Both the position numbers and the translations under genes were made by a program. The notes beneath the pieces were generated by a model. The model ran no database searches. It saw only the letters and a list, made by a program, of their open reading frames with translations, and had not been told where the DNA came from. A stretch of DNA of 64,000 nt from Poronia punctata (taxonomy: Eukaryota; Ascomycota; Sordariomycetes; Xylariales; Xylariaceae). Numbering within the stretch: position 1 is the first letter of the stretch; each line of letters begins with the position of its first letter. Shown here in pieces: positions 35,019-46,827 of the stretch. The stretch is taken from contig MU401463.1 in the NCBI GenBank assembly GCA_022579005.1, forward strand, positions 124,001 to 188,000, read 5' to 3'.

Positions 35019-37300
35019 TATTTAAAAGGAGCCACAAATATCGCGTGGAAGTCTCGATTCGTATTATTTCCAGGGTTTGTGGTAGCAAGGGACTTTGGAT
35101 TTATTGCCGAAGATGATATATACATATTCACGAATGCTTGAACCTTCGATGCCTGCGCTTTATATATGTTGATAGGTACATACCTATGTGCAATGGGTTC
35201 TCCTATGCCAACTTCGACCATTACTCACGATACCTCAACAACAAGACATGATCCATAAGGGACATGGTGGGCTTAGTAATGCCACCAAGGTTTACATCAC
35301 CAACGGCAGCTTACAAATACCCCTATGAGGCTAGTTAGTTACGTGACAATACTAACGTCGACCCTTTATTTCCTGATCGGGACAGAATAAAAGGCCGAAG
35401 GTCGAATCAACTCCGACTTGAACGGAGTTTTAAAATTTCAAAGGAATGGTTTGAAACGCCTTAGATTATTCAAATCCTCTCTTCGTTGTCCTCAGGTGGT
35501 TACAGGCCCATAGTGACGAATTAGATGAAAACGGATGTAGCTATCACTATCCCTATTCGATGCTGGCTTTCATACCTATGAGTACTTCGAGACGGCAGAC
35601 CGGGCACAACTCAACGACCCTCATGAGCTATAGAATATAGAGGTTAGCCTGCGGATGAACCCGAGAGCTTGAGCCAATCGTGTCCCTTACCGCCGTCATT
35701 CGAGAAAAAGTCCGAATTTGTCAAACCTTGAACCTATGTGGCTCTCACTAGATGGGCGTCTCGCGCGACAGTTCCTATCAATGTGACTCTCATGCGTCTA
35801 AAAAGTGTCAGAGTACGTTTGAAGCGGTAAGTTACTGCACTTCACCAACTGAGCACTCTTCCTCGAACGTCTTGTCCGCGTATAATCGAATCATCAGGTC
35901 ATATTACTTCCAAGGCCCCATCTAGACTGCGAAGTTGGGGAGCTATTCCCTTTTCTGGTGGTGAACAGGCTGACCCGACGTTTGTTTTTCTAGGTAGTCC
36001 CCGTTGCGAGATATCGAAAACACTAGGTTAGATGGTTCAAGGAGGGCCATACTCCAACCACAAGATGTCCTCCGCAGTGGTCCAAAATGAGGAGTCCGAT
36101 GAACTTCGTTCGAGTTGGCCAGACCCTAAGAGAAACATGATGCCGTCCGTATAGCCACGCTTGGGTTCTTTGATCCAGTTGGTGCATCAAACGTCGGAGC
36201 TGGTACTCCGCCACTTACAGTAAAGACATCAATAGTTTGCAATGTTCGGTATTGCTACATCTTGCATATACCCAAATCTTTTCGGCCCGGAGCTCCAAGG
36301 ACTTCAACTACGAGTAGGACCCGACGTCCCTCATCGGAAACGTTTCAGGAGTTCCAGAGACAGTCAGGCCATCTATTTTGCAATGATCACTAGATTTTAT
36401 TAGGAAGCGCCTAGTAATGGACCCGTGCGTGTCGTCCCGATGTGCACTCCATACCTATACATCCTACTCGCAATTCGGCGACGTGAGGAAGGCAGTGTCT
36501 GCAATGTGGACGGCTTCCTGGCCATTTCAAGACGATGCGGTGGGACTCTGGGGAAAGGGTACGACATGAATATCTTGATCAAGTCAACAAAGCCCGTGCA
36601 AGGTGTTGACTACACCTACATAGCATGTTCTCCCTGTCGTAGGAGCTTGTTAATTCAGTAATTAAAGTGCCGTCTTCACCTGCTGTCCAGCTGCTTGAAT
36701 ACCAATTTTTGCATAGGAGATTCAATGCCTCGTACCGTGATCTGGCATACGCCAAGCTTTTCCAGGTGTAGGTTACAGTGGTAGGGCACGTCCGGTACCT
36801 TTGGTTCTGTAAAAGTACCATTCTGATAGAAGGTCTAACCTAGCACAACAATTGTAAGCTTGTACTTGTACAGATACATACACCTTTATACGAATACATT
36901 CAAGACATCATTACGTGTACATCCTAGTTTCGGTATGTACCTTTTTAGGTGCTTACTCCACTCGGTTATGTAGGTGGGTACTTTAGCTGCAGGGACAGTG
37001 GCTTTAGCAGATGTGAACTAGCATTCTTCGGTACATTTTCAGCCTTGTAAGACAATTCGTAGCATTGATTACGTTGTAAAGGCCACGACAACTGTTTGGT
37101 GTTTGGTGTTTGCGACACCTTGATATTTTCGAGGTCAAGCAAACCCCACCAGCAAAACATTATCGTATCATATTGTCCGACATGTGAAGTGGGCTCCTTC
37201 AAGATCCATGCCCCTTCAATATCAATTCCTTTCTTTCTCTCCCTGTTCTCTTTCTCTTCTCCCTCCTGTATCTAGGGAATACAATGTATGACCTTTCAGC
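35019..37300. other. 2.3-kb gene-free spacer, SDR / ALG7
   Basis: A long spacer between divergent start codons. TACGAGTA is at 36309-36316. Short open frames (for example 36023-36214, minus) have no recognisable motif. The end (37205-37270) is a pyrimidine-rich run of CTTTCTCTCC type just before ALG7, usual for fungal promoters. Decayed coding sequence cannot be excluded. Confidence 0.4.
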
Positions 37301-38798
37301 ATGACCAGCCAAGCAATGTTGACAGCGCTCTCGCGCACGGAGACAATCAACCTTAGTGCTCTGTCCCTTGTCTGTGTCGCCATCTTTGTGCGGACCTTGG
37401 AGGGCGACGGCGAACCCTTGATCGCTTCTCTTGCCCTGAGCGGTTTCGCCTTTGCTGCTTGTTATGCGACCATTCGATGGCTTGGTCCAACATTTATCAA
37501 AGCCGGCCTGAAGGGTCGTGACTTGTCCAAGGTCAACAATAGCCACTACCTGCCCGAATGCATGGGTGCTATTTGCGCCATTGTCTATCTCTTGATAATC
37601 ATTGTCTTCATACCCTTCCCTTTCTACAAGGATATCGTAGTCGCTACTAGTGGTGGTGGAAACCGCGATGTGGTTATGAATACCGAGTTTGTGGAGAACG
37701 GGAGATTGCTGCACAAGTTCCCGCATAGTAAGGTATGGAGGAGCCGTCCCTTTTCTCCGCTTCTTGAAGTTTTGAGTGAATAGACCTTACTGACAATAAC
37801 TTGGGGTCATATAGCTGGCGTCCTTTCTCTCAGCAATTATCTCCCTCCAGAGCATCACGCTCCTCGGGATCGGCGATGACCTCTTCGACATTCGGTGGCG
37901 GCACAAATTCTTTATCCCAGCTTTTGCATCGATCCCGCTCCTCGTAATCTACTTTATCGATTTCGGCGTCACTTCTGTCGTCGTCCCCACCATCCTCCAG
38001 CCTTACGTCGGTCGCGAACTATTCGATTTAGGGACACTCTACTATGTCTATATGGCAGCTTTCTGTATCTTCAGCCCGAACAGCATCAATATCTTGGCCG
38101 GCATAAACGGCATAGAGGTCAGCCAGAGTATTGTCATTGCGCTTCTATTGGTGTTAAACGACGCTCTATACCTATTCACCCCATACCCACACCCGGCAAC
38201 CGACTCGCACCTATTCTCCCTCTTCTTCCTCCTGCCGTTCCTGGGAGTGAGCTTTGCGCTGCTCTGCCACAACTGGTATCCGGCCCGAGTTTTCGTCGGA
38301 GATACTTACTGTTACTTTGCGGGCATGGTCTTCGTCGTCGTCAGCATCCTCGGGCATTTCTCCAAGACGTTGATTCTCCTCCTAATTCCCCAGATATTCA
38401 ACTTCATATACAGTGTGCCACAGTTGTTTGGTCTGGTTCCTTGCCCACGCCACCGACTTCCCCATTTCAACGCGAGAACAGGCCTCCTTGAACCGAGTGT
38501 CACCAAGTGGGAGAAGGAGAAACAACCACACGCCGTCATCGCCCAAGTCCTACACCTCCTGGCACGGTTTAGGCTCCTAGCACTCAAGCAGAACGACGAA
38601 GGGCAGATTGAAGAGACGAGCAACTTTACAATTCTTAACCTATGGCTAGTATGGCGGGGACCGATGAAGGAAAACAGACTAGCCACAGAAATCACGATCA
38701 TGCAGACCTTGGTAGGGCTGTTCGGTCTGTTTGTGCGACACCGACTGGCTCTACTGATCTTTCGAGAAGATAATTGGAGCATCGGCAGCGCCGTCTAG
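37301..38798 (+). CDS. ALG7: UDP-GlcNAc:dolichyl-phosphate GlcNAc-1-P transferase
   Basis: Exons 37301-37732 and 37815-38798; GT-AG phase-0 intron; 471 aa. This is the ER membrane enzyme that makes GlcNAc-PP-dolichol, the first step of N-glycan precursor synthesis and the target of tunicamycin. Visible family signatures are LKGRDLSKVNN and PECMGAICAIVYLL in exon 1, the cytosolic active-site loop DDLFDIRWRHKFFIP at 165-179 with the Asp pair, then SPNSINILAGINGIEV and RVFVGDTYCYFAGM. About ten hydrophobic helices alternate with these loops. The C-terminus (NLWLVWRGPMKENRL, then NWSIGSAV) fits fungal Alg7. Recognition is strong along the full length. Confidence 0.95.
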
Positions 38799-39112
38799 AC
38801 TTTCATGCTGCTTATGAGATACCCCTTTTTTCTGATTCATGTACTTACGATACTATAGACTCATGCTGACGAGGTGCGTCATAGCCGAGACATTCTGTGA
38901 AGATGCGTCACTTTCTGAGTCACGATGCGCAGAGTTTGCAATAGAAGTATTATATTAAACGAGCAGTAGAGAAAGGACAACTTTGGTTGCCATCTTCCCA
39001 CTTCCCCTTTCATTTCCGCAATATGGATGTCCGATTAGACTGAGGCGATAATCTCTTTGTTTACAGCGAATAGCATGGGAGTTCGTCAACCCACATTTCC
39101 GATTCCTCCCGC
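38799..39112. other. Convergent spacer ALG7 / hypothetical
   Basis: 314 bp between two stop codons. Nothing was recognised. Confidence 0.4.
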
Positions 39113-39865
39113 CTATTCGTCGGCACCAAAGGTTCCTAAGTCAATAATAGTTTCCCCGACTGCGTGAAGCGCCGGGACCAGGTCGAAACCGCCGGCAGAG
39201 TCCATGCTTCTAGTGGACATTGTGGTATGCTCCCAGTGGACACTCCACCCCTTCTTGGGCTGGTCCGCCACCTTCTCCGGCTGGTTCTCCAACGGCTTCC
39301 CCGTCTCGTCATCCAACAGCTTGTAAGCCAAGTTAACGGCATCCCTAGTCCACGTGGCCCTAGCTTTATTCTCCTCCCTAGAAATGACATCGTTGCCGTT
39401 GCCGACAGCAATAAACTCGTCCTCGTAGCCGACCAGGATTCCCTCGTCGACAAAGCCGAGGTCAGGCGCAGGCGGGGCCGTGAGACAGATGGTAGGGATC
39501 TCGCCTCTGCCCTGTCGCCTAAGCTTCACAGTGACGAAGAGCTGCCTGGTAGCCCCCGGTCTGTTGCCGCGTAGGCAGTGCTGTACGTAGGAAAGCACTT
39601 CGGCGGCCTTGGCGATGAATTTGACTAACTTGGCCTTTTCGGTCTGGTTCCTCATCTCGTGCTCGGCCTCGGTCTCGCTTTGACCTGGGACGGCCGGAAG
39701 GTCGAAGTCTAGAGCTAATGCCAGCTCTACGCAACGCTCGCGCTCACGGGTGACCTTCTCGGCCGTAAAGGGCGCAAAATAGTGATGGCCGGGCAAATTC
39801 GGCAGATGACTCCAGGACTTGCGGAGTAGGTCGAAGGACGGGGGTTCTTGCATTTGGTTGGACAT
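39113..39865 (-). CDS. Hypothetical soluble protein
   Basis: 250 aa, single exon, from MSNQMQEPPSFDLLRKSW. The sequence is charged, with a probable helical first half (TAEKVTRERERCVELALAL, TEKAKLVKFIAKAAEVLSYV) and a second half of mixed strands (RQLFVTVKLRRQGRGEIP, LGFVDEGILVGYEDEFIAV). No signal peptide or membrane segment is seen. Codon composition and unbroken length favour a real gene. I do not recognise the family. A cytosolic location is inferred. Confidence 0.65.
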   Translation of the reverse strand: MSNQMQEPPSFDLLRKSWSHLPNLPGHHYFAPFTAEKVTRERERCVELALALDFDLPAVPGQSETEAEHEMRNQTEKAKLVKFIAKAAEVLSYVQHCLRGNRPGATRQLFVTVKLRRQGRGEIPTICLTAPPAPDLGFVDEGILVGYEDEFIAVGNGNDVISREENKARATWTRDAVNLAYKLLDDETGKPLENQPEKVADQPKKGWSVHWEHTTMSTRSMDSAGGFDLVPALHAVGETIIDLGTFGADE

Positions 39866-40550
39866 TGTTATATCTTGTTCAGGCTAGAGTATCGGGATAT
39901 TATCATAGATGGAAGGAATATTGTTGGTGTCTGTCTTCCCAGTATGATATAATGCAGAAGAGAACGTTCTGGTAAATGGACGTGCGGACAGGAAAACATT
40001 TATAGGCGTTGATTTAGGATATCTTTCTGACTATTATTACTATCATATTAGAGTCTTGTACAACAATAACAATAACAAGAACTTGTCTGTAAGATTCTGC
40101 CGAGTCTTTACTACCAACTGTTATTGATGGAAGTTAGTTTGTGACTCTTTCTTTCTTGTCGAGAAATATAGAAGAATTATACCAAGAATGTGTATACATG
40201 GTATGAATGACTGTTGTTTTTGCTACAAAGTGGGTGATTCTTACTCTCTTTCTTTGTCTCCCGAGAAGAATCATACAAAGGACAAAGGGAAAGGGGAGGA
40301 ATTGAGGGCATATATACCTGTCTAATGTTGGTCGCGCTTGTCAATCCTACGGCTTGTTCCCGCCTGGCTTGCGGCTTTTGTTTCACACCCCACGCTACAA
40401 GGAATGCGGAAGGGGGAGAGGAACAAAAGATGGGGGGATTCGAGTATAAGGAAATGCATGTGTTAGTGGTACGTACATACTTGAGATCTACCTACTTGTT
40501 TTATGTGTATACTGGACCGCCTAGGACAAAGAAGTGAGTGACTAACAAGT

Positions 40551-40573
40551 TACTTACTTACTTACTTACTTAC
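40551..40573. repeat. TACT tetranucleotide microsatellite
   Basis: Five full TACT units plus TAC in uninterrupted array. Confidence 0.85.
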
Positions 40574-40616
40574 GTACCGCTTCTGAGCAAGTGATTTTAC
40601 AGACTCTGTTGAATCC

Positions 40617-40650
40617 AGCAAACTATGGCAGTCAGCAAACTATGGCAGTC
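40617..40650. repeat. Tandem duplication of a 17-mer
   Basis: The unit AGCAAACTATGGCAGTC occurs twice head to tail with no mismatch, 45 bases after the TACT array. It is probably a replication-slippage or break-repair product. Confidence 0.85.
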
Positions 40651-42522
40651 AGAGTGTGCCAAAGGAGATTGTTGCCATGCTGCGTGTTCTGGAATAACAG
40701 CAAGGGATAAGTGTGTGGCATCCTCCTTTACCCCCTTGAGAAATCGTGGGCGCTTATATCGGTGAACTATCTGCTCACAACAGCATTGGATATTATATCC
40801 ATACGAAATGATCACTTCCACCCAACTAAGGGGGCCCCATAGACGCACAAGCAGCATCAGACCCTTCTTGCTGGGTTTCATGCTACCTACTAAGTTGGTA
40901 GGTTTGGACATCACGGAAATACACCTCTAGGCGGGCAACCCTTCTACTCAGACGTATTTCCTACACACTGTACTTAAGTCACAGGAATTATGTCCAAAGT
41001 GTCCCACGAGTAATACAATCTTTGCCCCTTACAATCGACCCCTGATACCTTTTCCCTCCTCCGCCCCTTTCCGCTGACCTCCCGAAGATCACCAAATGCT
41101 CGTGTCTTTTAAAGAAAAAGCCTTTTCGTCATCCCCTTGATCACGAAGTCAGCCGTGTGATCAGATCACTATCGCCACAGCCTCCCAACTCGGCAACCTT
41201 TGATTCATCACCAGCTCTATTTATTAGAGTTTCAGAGCACACTACAAACTACCTCATGTAAGTTATGCCCCCTCCTTGTGACTTACAACAGGAGCTGAAA
41301 GTTGAAACCACCACCCATTCCTCCGGAACCGATATAAGAATCTTCTGTTCAAGGATATACCCTTGTACATAAAGGGAGTCAAGAATCTCCGTCCCGTCAC
41401 ACAGAGCTTTGCTGTGACCGATGATGAACTTGACACACACAGGTCAAAAGTGCAAAATATTACCTTGGGGGTATTCAGGCCCACGTACAACAACAGTCGC
41501 TTTGAATAATAAATAACCTTGGGATAGACATAGACGCGCGCACTCCTACGAATCATATCTGCAAACCACGTGGCTATGTAAAAATAGAATATACATACAT
41601 GTTTGTTTACAGTCCCCCACTGCTTATACTTCTACTTCTACCTTTTCCAGTTATGTTTATCAACATGTTCTTCTTGCTGCCTAGAAGACAACAAACAAGA
41701 AATTTCAATAGACGCCCTCTTCTGAGTGATCACGTATTGTTTCCTCCCCCTTATTCATTGAGAAATTCTCTGTTGACCGACTAACTCATTGACTAGACCT
41801 CCCCTACCTAGTGCAAGTTCCGAACACCACACATGAACTCAAGCTCCTCTAACATAGTCCCTCCTTCCTTCTATCCGTCGACTACCTACAACGCAAATGC
41901 AGCTTCTATATCATCAATCCCCGGGTATTTTCCTTACCACAATCACTTGCATCAAGGAAAAGTCAAATATCACCACTTTTTAGATTGGAGCTTACGCCAG
42001 ATACATACCTCTTCAAAATATATACTTTCTATCATTCTCTTATTTTAAGAGCTACCTAACCCATTCTAAAAAAAAAGAAAAAAGCATTCCCCCTCTCTAA
42101 AAACACTTTCTTCTCTCCCTTCCCCCCTCCCCTCTCCCTCCCGAGCCCCGACTCGCTACCTCCTCGACATCATTTAACTTTAACAGACCACAAGTAGGTT
42201 AACACTTTCCCTTTCATAATAAAAATACCACATTATATCATTTCAACATTTCATTTTTATACAAAAATAAACCTCCATCAATCATAAACAACTACCCGCC
42301 AGGTACCTACTTAAATCACCAACTACCTAACCTACAAAAAGGCCCCTCGACAGAACCGACTTCCAATACCTACCTAACCTCTATATGTCCAGCTGCTATA
42401 TGTCCTCTGCACAATAGGTAAAAGCAAAACCCGCCTATACCGTCACGTGCCCTAATCTACATGTACGTACCTACCCAACCTTACCTAACCTAAAGTATCT
42501 TACCTTACCTCCTTACCCTTCA

Positions 42523-42544
42523 ACACACACACACACACACACAC
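42523..42544. repeat. AC dinucleotide microsatellite
   Basis: Eleven AC units in a row. Confidence 0.9.
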
Positions 42545-42770
42545 TCACCCAAGTGGAAGTGCACCGCCTATTTTTCCAACCTCCCTATTCCCTCTTCCTT
42601 CTTCCCACTTCCTCCGTTTTCCCACCCACCACTAGGTAATCACCATCCGCCACTAAACAGATCCCATATCCAAACCCTCAAATCCCAAAAAATCCCAAAA
42701 ATAATCACTCTAACCCCGACATCGCAGATATGCCTACACTAGCCTAACCTAACCTTAGTAGTACAACACC

Positions 42771-42788
42771 TAACCTACATGTAGGTTA
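42771..42788. repeat. Perfect 18-bp palindrome
   Basis: TAACCTACATGTAGGTTA is its own reverse complement. It is built from two facing copies of the CCTA/TAGG word that recurs in the intergenic DNA. It could be a protein-binding site or a sequence able to extrude a small cruciform. Confidence 0.7.
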
Positions 42789-44022
42789 ACCTACGTGTAC
42801 ATTGTGTGTACTTACCTACATGTAAGTCGTACCCTGGTACATACGGTGCATACGCAGTACCTAACCCACCCCACCATCTCAATCGTAAACGGCTAATCAG
42901 GCTGGGGAGTCTAGTGTCTACGGTAGTTCGCCCCACGAGTACAACCCGACCCCACGTCGGAATGTTGTTTCTTGAACAAGTTACATGCACTCAAACTGAA
43001 GTTCAGAAGTTCAGAACTTCAGCTCGTACAATGTGGGCTGCCCTACCCTAGAACTTCGACTTTATTTTTTCTTAAACACCCCCCCGTTTTTCTATTTACA
43101 ACTTTAAATCACTCAGCATGTCAAATTACAGTGCAGCTGCGTCCCCTTGTTGTCAGTACTGGCACTGTTTCATTTTCCTACACCGTCCCTCTTATATGGT
43201 GCAAAGACAAAAAGGACATCACGGGAAGACGCAGATATGTTTTAGGACGTAGAGATACATGTGGAAATATGAGCAAGAACATACGGCGACTTTGAAATTT
43301 CTCTTAACTCTTTCTTCCCTAGGAGCTGATATGCCCTAAGGATATGGCCAGCTATATAGTTATGCTAACCCGCTCCCTAGGTTAAAGTAATGCGATACAA
43401 GCGAGGGCCTTCTTCGTCGCCCCTCTGCCCTTCAAAGGTACGGGTTATGCAGACACACGAGTTTGGTTCCTAAGCCCTTCTATACCGCGGCGTCGCTCCT
43501 GCCGACTCCCTAGTAATACATATACACATTCGCCGCTCAGATAGCTTTTACCAGCACCATGGTATTCCTCCCCGCCCTGACGCCATAACAATAAAAAGGG
43601 ATAAAAAGGGGGGGAAGTGGTGGGCACGACTTCAGCGTCGTCAGTCGGTGTGTTTTTGACGTATGAAAAACAATACGAACCGAGGTGCTGACCGGAAACC
43701 ACCCGCATGGGATATTGTAAGCTCATCGAAAACCATCATACCGCCTACCATGCCATGGTATTTTCAGGACCCTCATATCAACAAACCCTGACCCCCAATG
43801 GTACGCCACGACCAAGGCTGAATTCCCCAACGCCGAACGTCAGATTTGAAAACCATAAACCAAAATCACAAATCAACCCGTGTGACAATTCGTCTTCAAA
43901 ACGCCACAAAGACCGGAACAAGTCGATTACATTTGCCGTCCGGAACCATGCTCATTTACACTGCCGCACAATGTTGTGGCATGGATCGACGATTACAACA
44001 GCATATTTAGAAGCCCTTGGTT

Positions 44023-46827
44023 CTATATATGCATGCTTTTCTCATGAATAGGGGACTCCGTCGTGGCCATGTCGATGCTGGTGGGCGATTTGGCTTCTTC
44101 ATTAATAGTGCTCGGTGGCTTCAGTGAGGCTGATGACTTCGCAGCAGCTGCCTTGTTCTTCTTGCTTTTGGTGTAGTCACTTAAGCTTAGCTTCTTCTTC
44201 ACAGGGCTCGGCTGCACCACAGTACCGTGGACCGTCGGTGCTATAAAGGGACTGGATGGATTGCTGGCAGCGAATGGCGATTGGCCTATGCTACCATTTG
44301 CCGACATGGGCGTCGTGACCGCGTTTGGTAATGACGAGCTATTGAACGCGGGGACCGGCGGTAGTTGGACTCGAAGCTCGGCCCCTTTCGTTTTGCCAAC
44401 ATCACTATTCGGATGCGGTCCACTTATATCCGAGGATTTATCATTATCAGGGGTGGGCGCCGACGACGGGGCATCGACCATGGGAGTATCACCAGGTGGC
44501 TCTGGAACTGGCACAAGGTGGCGAATCGGCTCTATGCTGGCCGGATCGGGCGACGGCGTGGTGGCTGCCGGCTGAACTGTGGTGGGAGAGTCTATCTCCA
44601 TTTTTAACAATGCCGAAGTTACCGAGGTTGGGGACCCGGTAGCACTTTTACGGCGCAATTCATCTTCAGCCCGAAGCCGATGCCGGTTCTCTAACAATCG
44701 CTTTGACAACGACACGATGCGCTTTCTGGGCCTGGAACTTTGTCGGTCATCACTGTACCAGGCCCCCTCGATAGGGTCGGTCTGCACAGAGGCGTCCCGA
44801 TAGTCCGCGCGAGGACTTTGCGACGTCGAACGCGAAGCAAGCGGTGCTGAGGTACGGTCGCTGGTGTGCTTGAATGTCGTCGTCGTTGGAGACGCCGTGC
44901 TAGTAGGCGAGCCGCCAACGCTGCCCGATGTTCCGGCATCCACGTACTTCCGTTCCCCATCTCCATTGGCACCCGTATTAGAAGGTGCGCCTTTTGGTTT
45001 GCTCTTTGTAGCGGCGCTGGAAGTACTCGGCCCGTCAGATACTCGCTTCTTTTTCCTAGGAGGCTGCTGTTGTTCCATGCGGCGAAACGAGTCTTCTACC
45101 ATTTGCACTTTGCGTTTATCTCTATCTGTCGGTTCTGTCAGGATACCCAGTGTGTCGAAAGAGCCCTGGCGTGGAGCAGGGGTCATATCGCGGCTCGGCG
45201 GCTTGCTCTGTGCGGATCCGGAATCGTTGTCTACACCATCGTCGAAGTGGCCCTCACTAGGTGAGCGGCTGTTCGTCGCCTGACCAGTACTGGTCGGGGA
45301 GACGTTACTCGCCTTTTGTTTGCGGTTCTTCTTCTGTTTTATCCCCCTTTCCTTACCGGAGGGACGAGCGATGTAGGTCCGGTGGAACCGAGCAAACGCG
45401 CACTCAGGCCCTAAATCACAAGCACACCCGCCATATTCGGAAAGTATCGTGTGCACCCAGGCTGCTATGCTTTGGTACGTTTCTGTCTCCTTCTCGTTGA
45501 ACTCCGGTTGTTTTTCCACGTCTTCATTCAGGCCCAGCAACTGTAACCATCGCCCAGCAACATCCTTTTGCAGGTTGAACTCCCAAGGAATGGTGATTTG
45601 CTCATGAGCTCGTATAGGTCGATCGCTTAACAACCAAAAGTGATATTCCGTCTCATCTGAAAGATAGGTATCCAAGACTGCGTTCGGCTTACAACTTCGC
45701 CGGACGTACCGAGCCTGCGACCCTTCTCTTCTTGTATCGATGTATAAGGGGAGCATAGGATGGAAGAACACAAACGGCAATGGAGCAGACAGGTCTTGCC
45801 ACCGATTGCTGGGATCCTGGCAATAATCCTTCTGGATGCCGATTTGGCCGTTGAGTTCCATTAACGGTGTATCTTTCTCAACGGCTTCTGGCGTGACTAG
45901 GTACCGCCAGCTGACAATCATGTCAGAACTAACCGGGAGTTTCTTTGTCATCACACGAGGCGAAGCCTTTATCGCATCGATGTTAGAGGGTAAGTCTTGG
46001 AAAACGTCTTCATAATCACACCCTGTCTCCTGCCTCATTTTTTCCCTGTCGCGAGGCCATGACGAAATGAGATTTGATATTATCAAGCTCGCAAATGAGT
46101 TCGTCTGGACGGTTGCGACGTCACGCTCTTCCCTGTAGAGGTCCATGAAACCACTAGAATAATTGTGTATCTCAGACTCATGGGGAAGATCCGCCGGTGT
46201 AGTTGCCGGGCTTGGGGGATGTCCATTTGAATTTGCTGGTTTTTGACTGTATGAGGGGCTGCGTTTCGCAGCGTGCGATCCGATCGACTGGCTCGGACGG
46301 TGGGTGCTCTTGGACTTCTTATGTTGATGAACATGGCTTGCGTCGTGCGCTTGTCTCATACTATTGTCAGAACCACCATGGCCGTTTAATCCCACTTCAG
46401 AGGGTTTGCCCTTCTTCTTTTGACCCTTGGGTGGTGGTCGTTTTGTGGACTTCCGCTCTGGAACTTCAGAATGAGTTGTGTTGGTTTGCCGTAGGAACTG
46501 GCGCACATTGGCTCGCTGTCGGTCAAGTACACGTGGTTTGCATTCCACACAGGAATGGCTGAAGTCATCGCGGGTTACTTCATCCATATTATTGGGATAG
46601 TAACATTCGATATGTTGCCACGTATCGCACACATCACAGTATATCGTATTCCCGTCATCGTCAGGGAAGTCGCATATACACTTAATTGTGTATGGCTCTT
46701 CTTCGGTCGACGCCAAGGTCTTGTTGGGCACATGGTTCGATGGAACCTCAGGTGCGCTCGGACTCGGGACAACCGTCTGACTCGAAGTCGATGTCTGTGT
46801 TAGGATGGGGAAAGGCCTTTCGGTCAT
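44023..46827 (-). CDS. SET3: PHD- and SET-domain protein Set3 (Set3C)
   Basis: A single exon of 934 aa from MTERPFPILTQ. A PHD finger lies at 48-98 with ligands Cys50, Cys52, Cys64, Cys67, His72, Cys75, Cys93 and Cys96 and the aromatic Trp70 expected for methyl-lysine binding. A SET fold spans about 292-418 (LMELNGQIG, then RRSCKPNAVLDTYL and ITIPWEFN). The Asn-His-Ser catalytic element of active SET enzymes is replaced by RRSC, as in the Set3/MLL5 group, which lacks or has weak methyltransferase activity. A Ser/Pro-rich C-terminal half (about 480-934) with Lys/Arg patches follows. Set3 scaffolds the Hos2/Hst1 deacetylase complex at H3K4-methylated genes. The domain call is certain; complex membership is inferred from orthology. 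Confidence 0.94.
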   Translation of the reverse strand: MTERPFPILTQTSTSSQTVVPSPSAPEVPSNHVPNKTLASTEEEPYTIKCICDFPDDDGNTIYCDVCDTWQHIECYYPNNMDEVTRDDFSHSCVECKPRVLDRQRANVRQFLRQTNTTHSEVPERKSTKRPPPKGQKKKGKPSEVGLNGHGGSDNSMRQAHDASHVHQHKKSKSTHRPSQSIGSHAAKRSPSYSQKPANSNGHPPSPATTPADLPHESEIHNYSSGFMDLYREERDVATVQTNSFASLIISNLISSWPRDREKMRQETGCDYEDVFQDLPSNIDAIKASPRVMTKKLPVSSDMIVSWRYLVTPEAVEKDTPLMELNGQIGIQKDYCQDPSNRWQDLSAPLPFVFFHPMLPLYIDTRREGSQARYVRRSCKPNAVLDTYLSDETEYHFWLLSDRPIRAHEQITIPWEFNLQKDVAGRWLQLLGLNEDVEKQPEFNEKETETYQSIAAWVHTILSEYGGCACDLGPECAFARFHRTYIARPSGKERGIKQKKNRKQKASNVSPTSTGQATNSRSPSEGHFDDGVDNDSGSAQSKPPSRDMTPAPRQGSFDTLGILTEPTDRDKRKVQMVEDSFRRMEQQQPPRKKKRVSDGPSTSSAATKSKPKGAPSNTGANGDGERKYVDAGTSGSVGGSPTSTASPTTTTFKHTSDRTSAPLASRSTSQSPRADYRDASVQTDPIEGAWYSDDRQSSRPRKRIVSLSKRLLENRHRLRAEDELRRKSATGSPTSVTSALLKMEIDSPTTVQPAATTPSPDPASIEPIRHLVPVPEPPGDTPMVDAPSSAPTPDNDKSSDISGPHPNSDVGKTKGAELRVQLPPVPAFNSSSLPNAVTTPMSANGSIGQSPFAASNPSSPFIAPTVHGTVVQPSPVKKKLSLSDYTKSKKNKAAAAKSSASLKPPSTINEEAKSPTSIDMATTESPIHEKSMHI

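Larger units (their letters stand above)
39866..44022. other. 4.2-kb gene-free region before SET3 3' end
   Basis: No gene was supported on either strand. It is rich in simple sequence: a TTAC tetramer array, a duplicated 17-mer, a pyrimidine-rich block at about 42090-42150, an AC repeat, and many ACCTAACC/TACCTA words at about 42300-42500 and 42720-42850. The composition at 41.8-42.7 kb (CT- and CA-rich on the + strand) looks like a fungal promoter, but no open frame follows it. Confidence 0.45.

Noticed and set aside
37895..38491. Plus-strand open frame of 198 codons
   Set aside because: It is an out-of-frame reading of ALG7 exon 2; the ALG7 frame carries all the conserved motifs.
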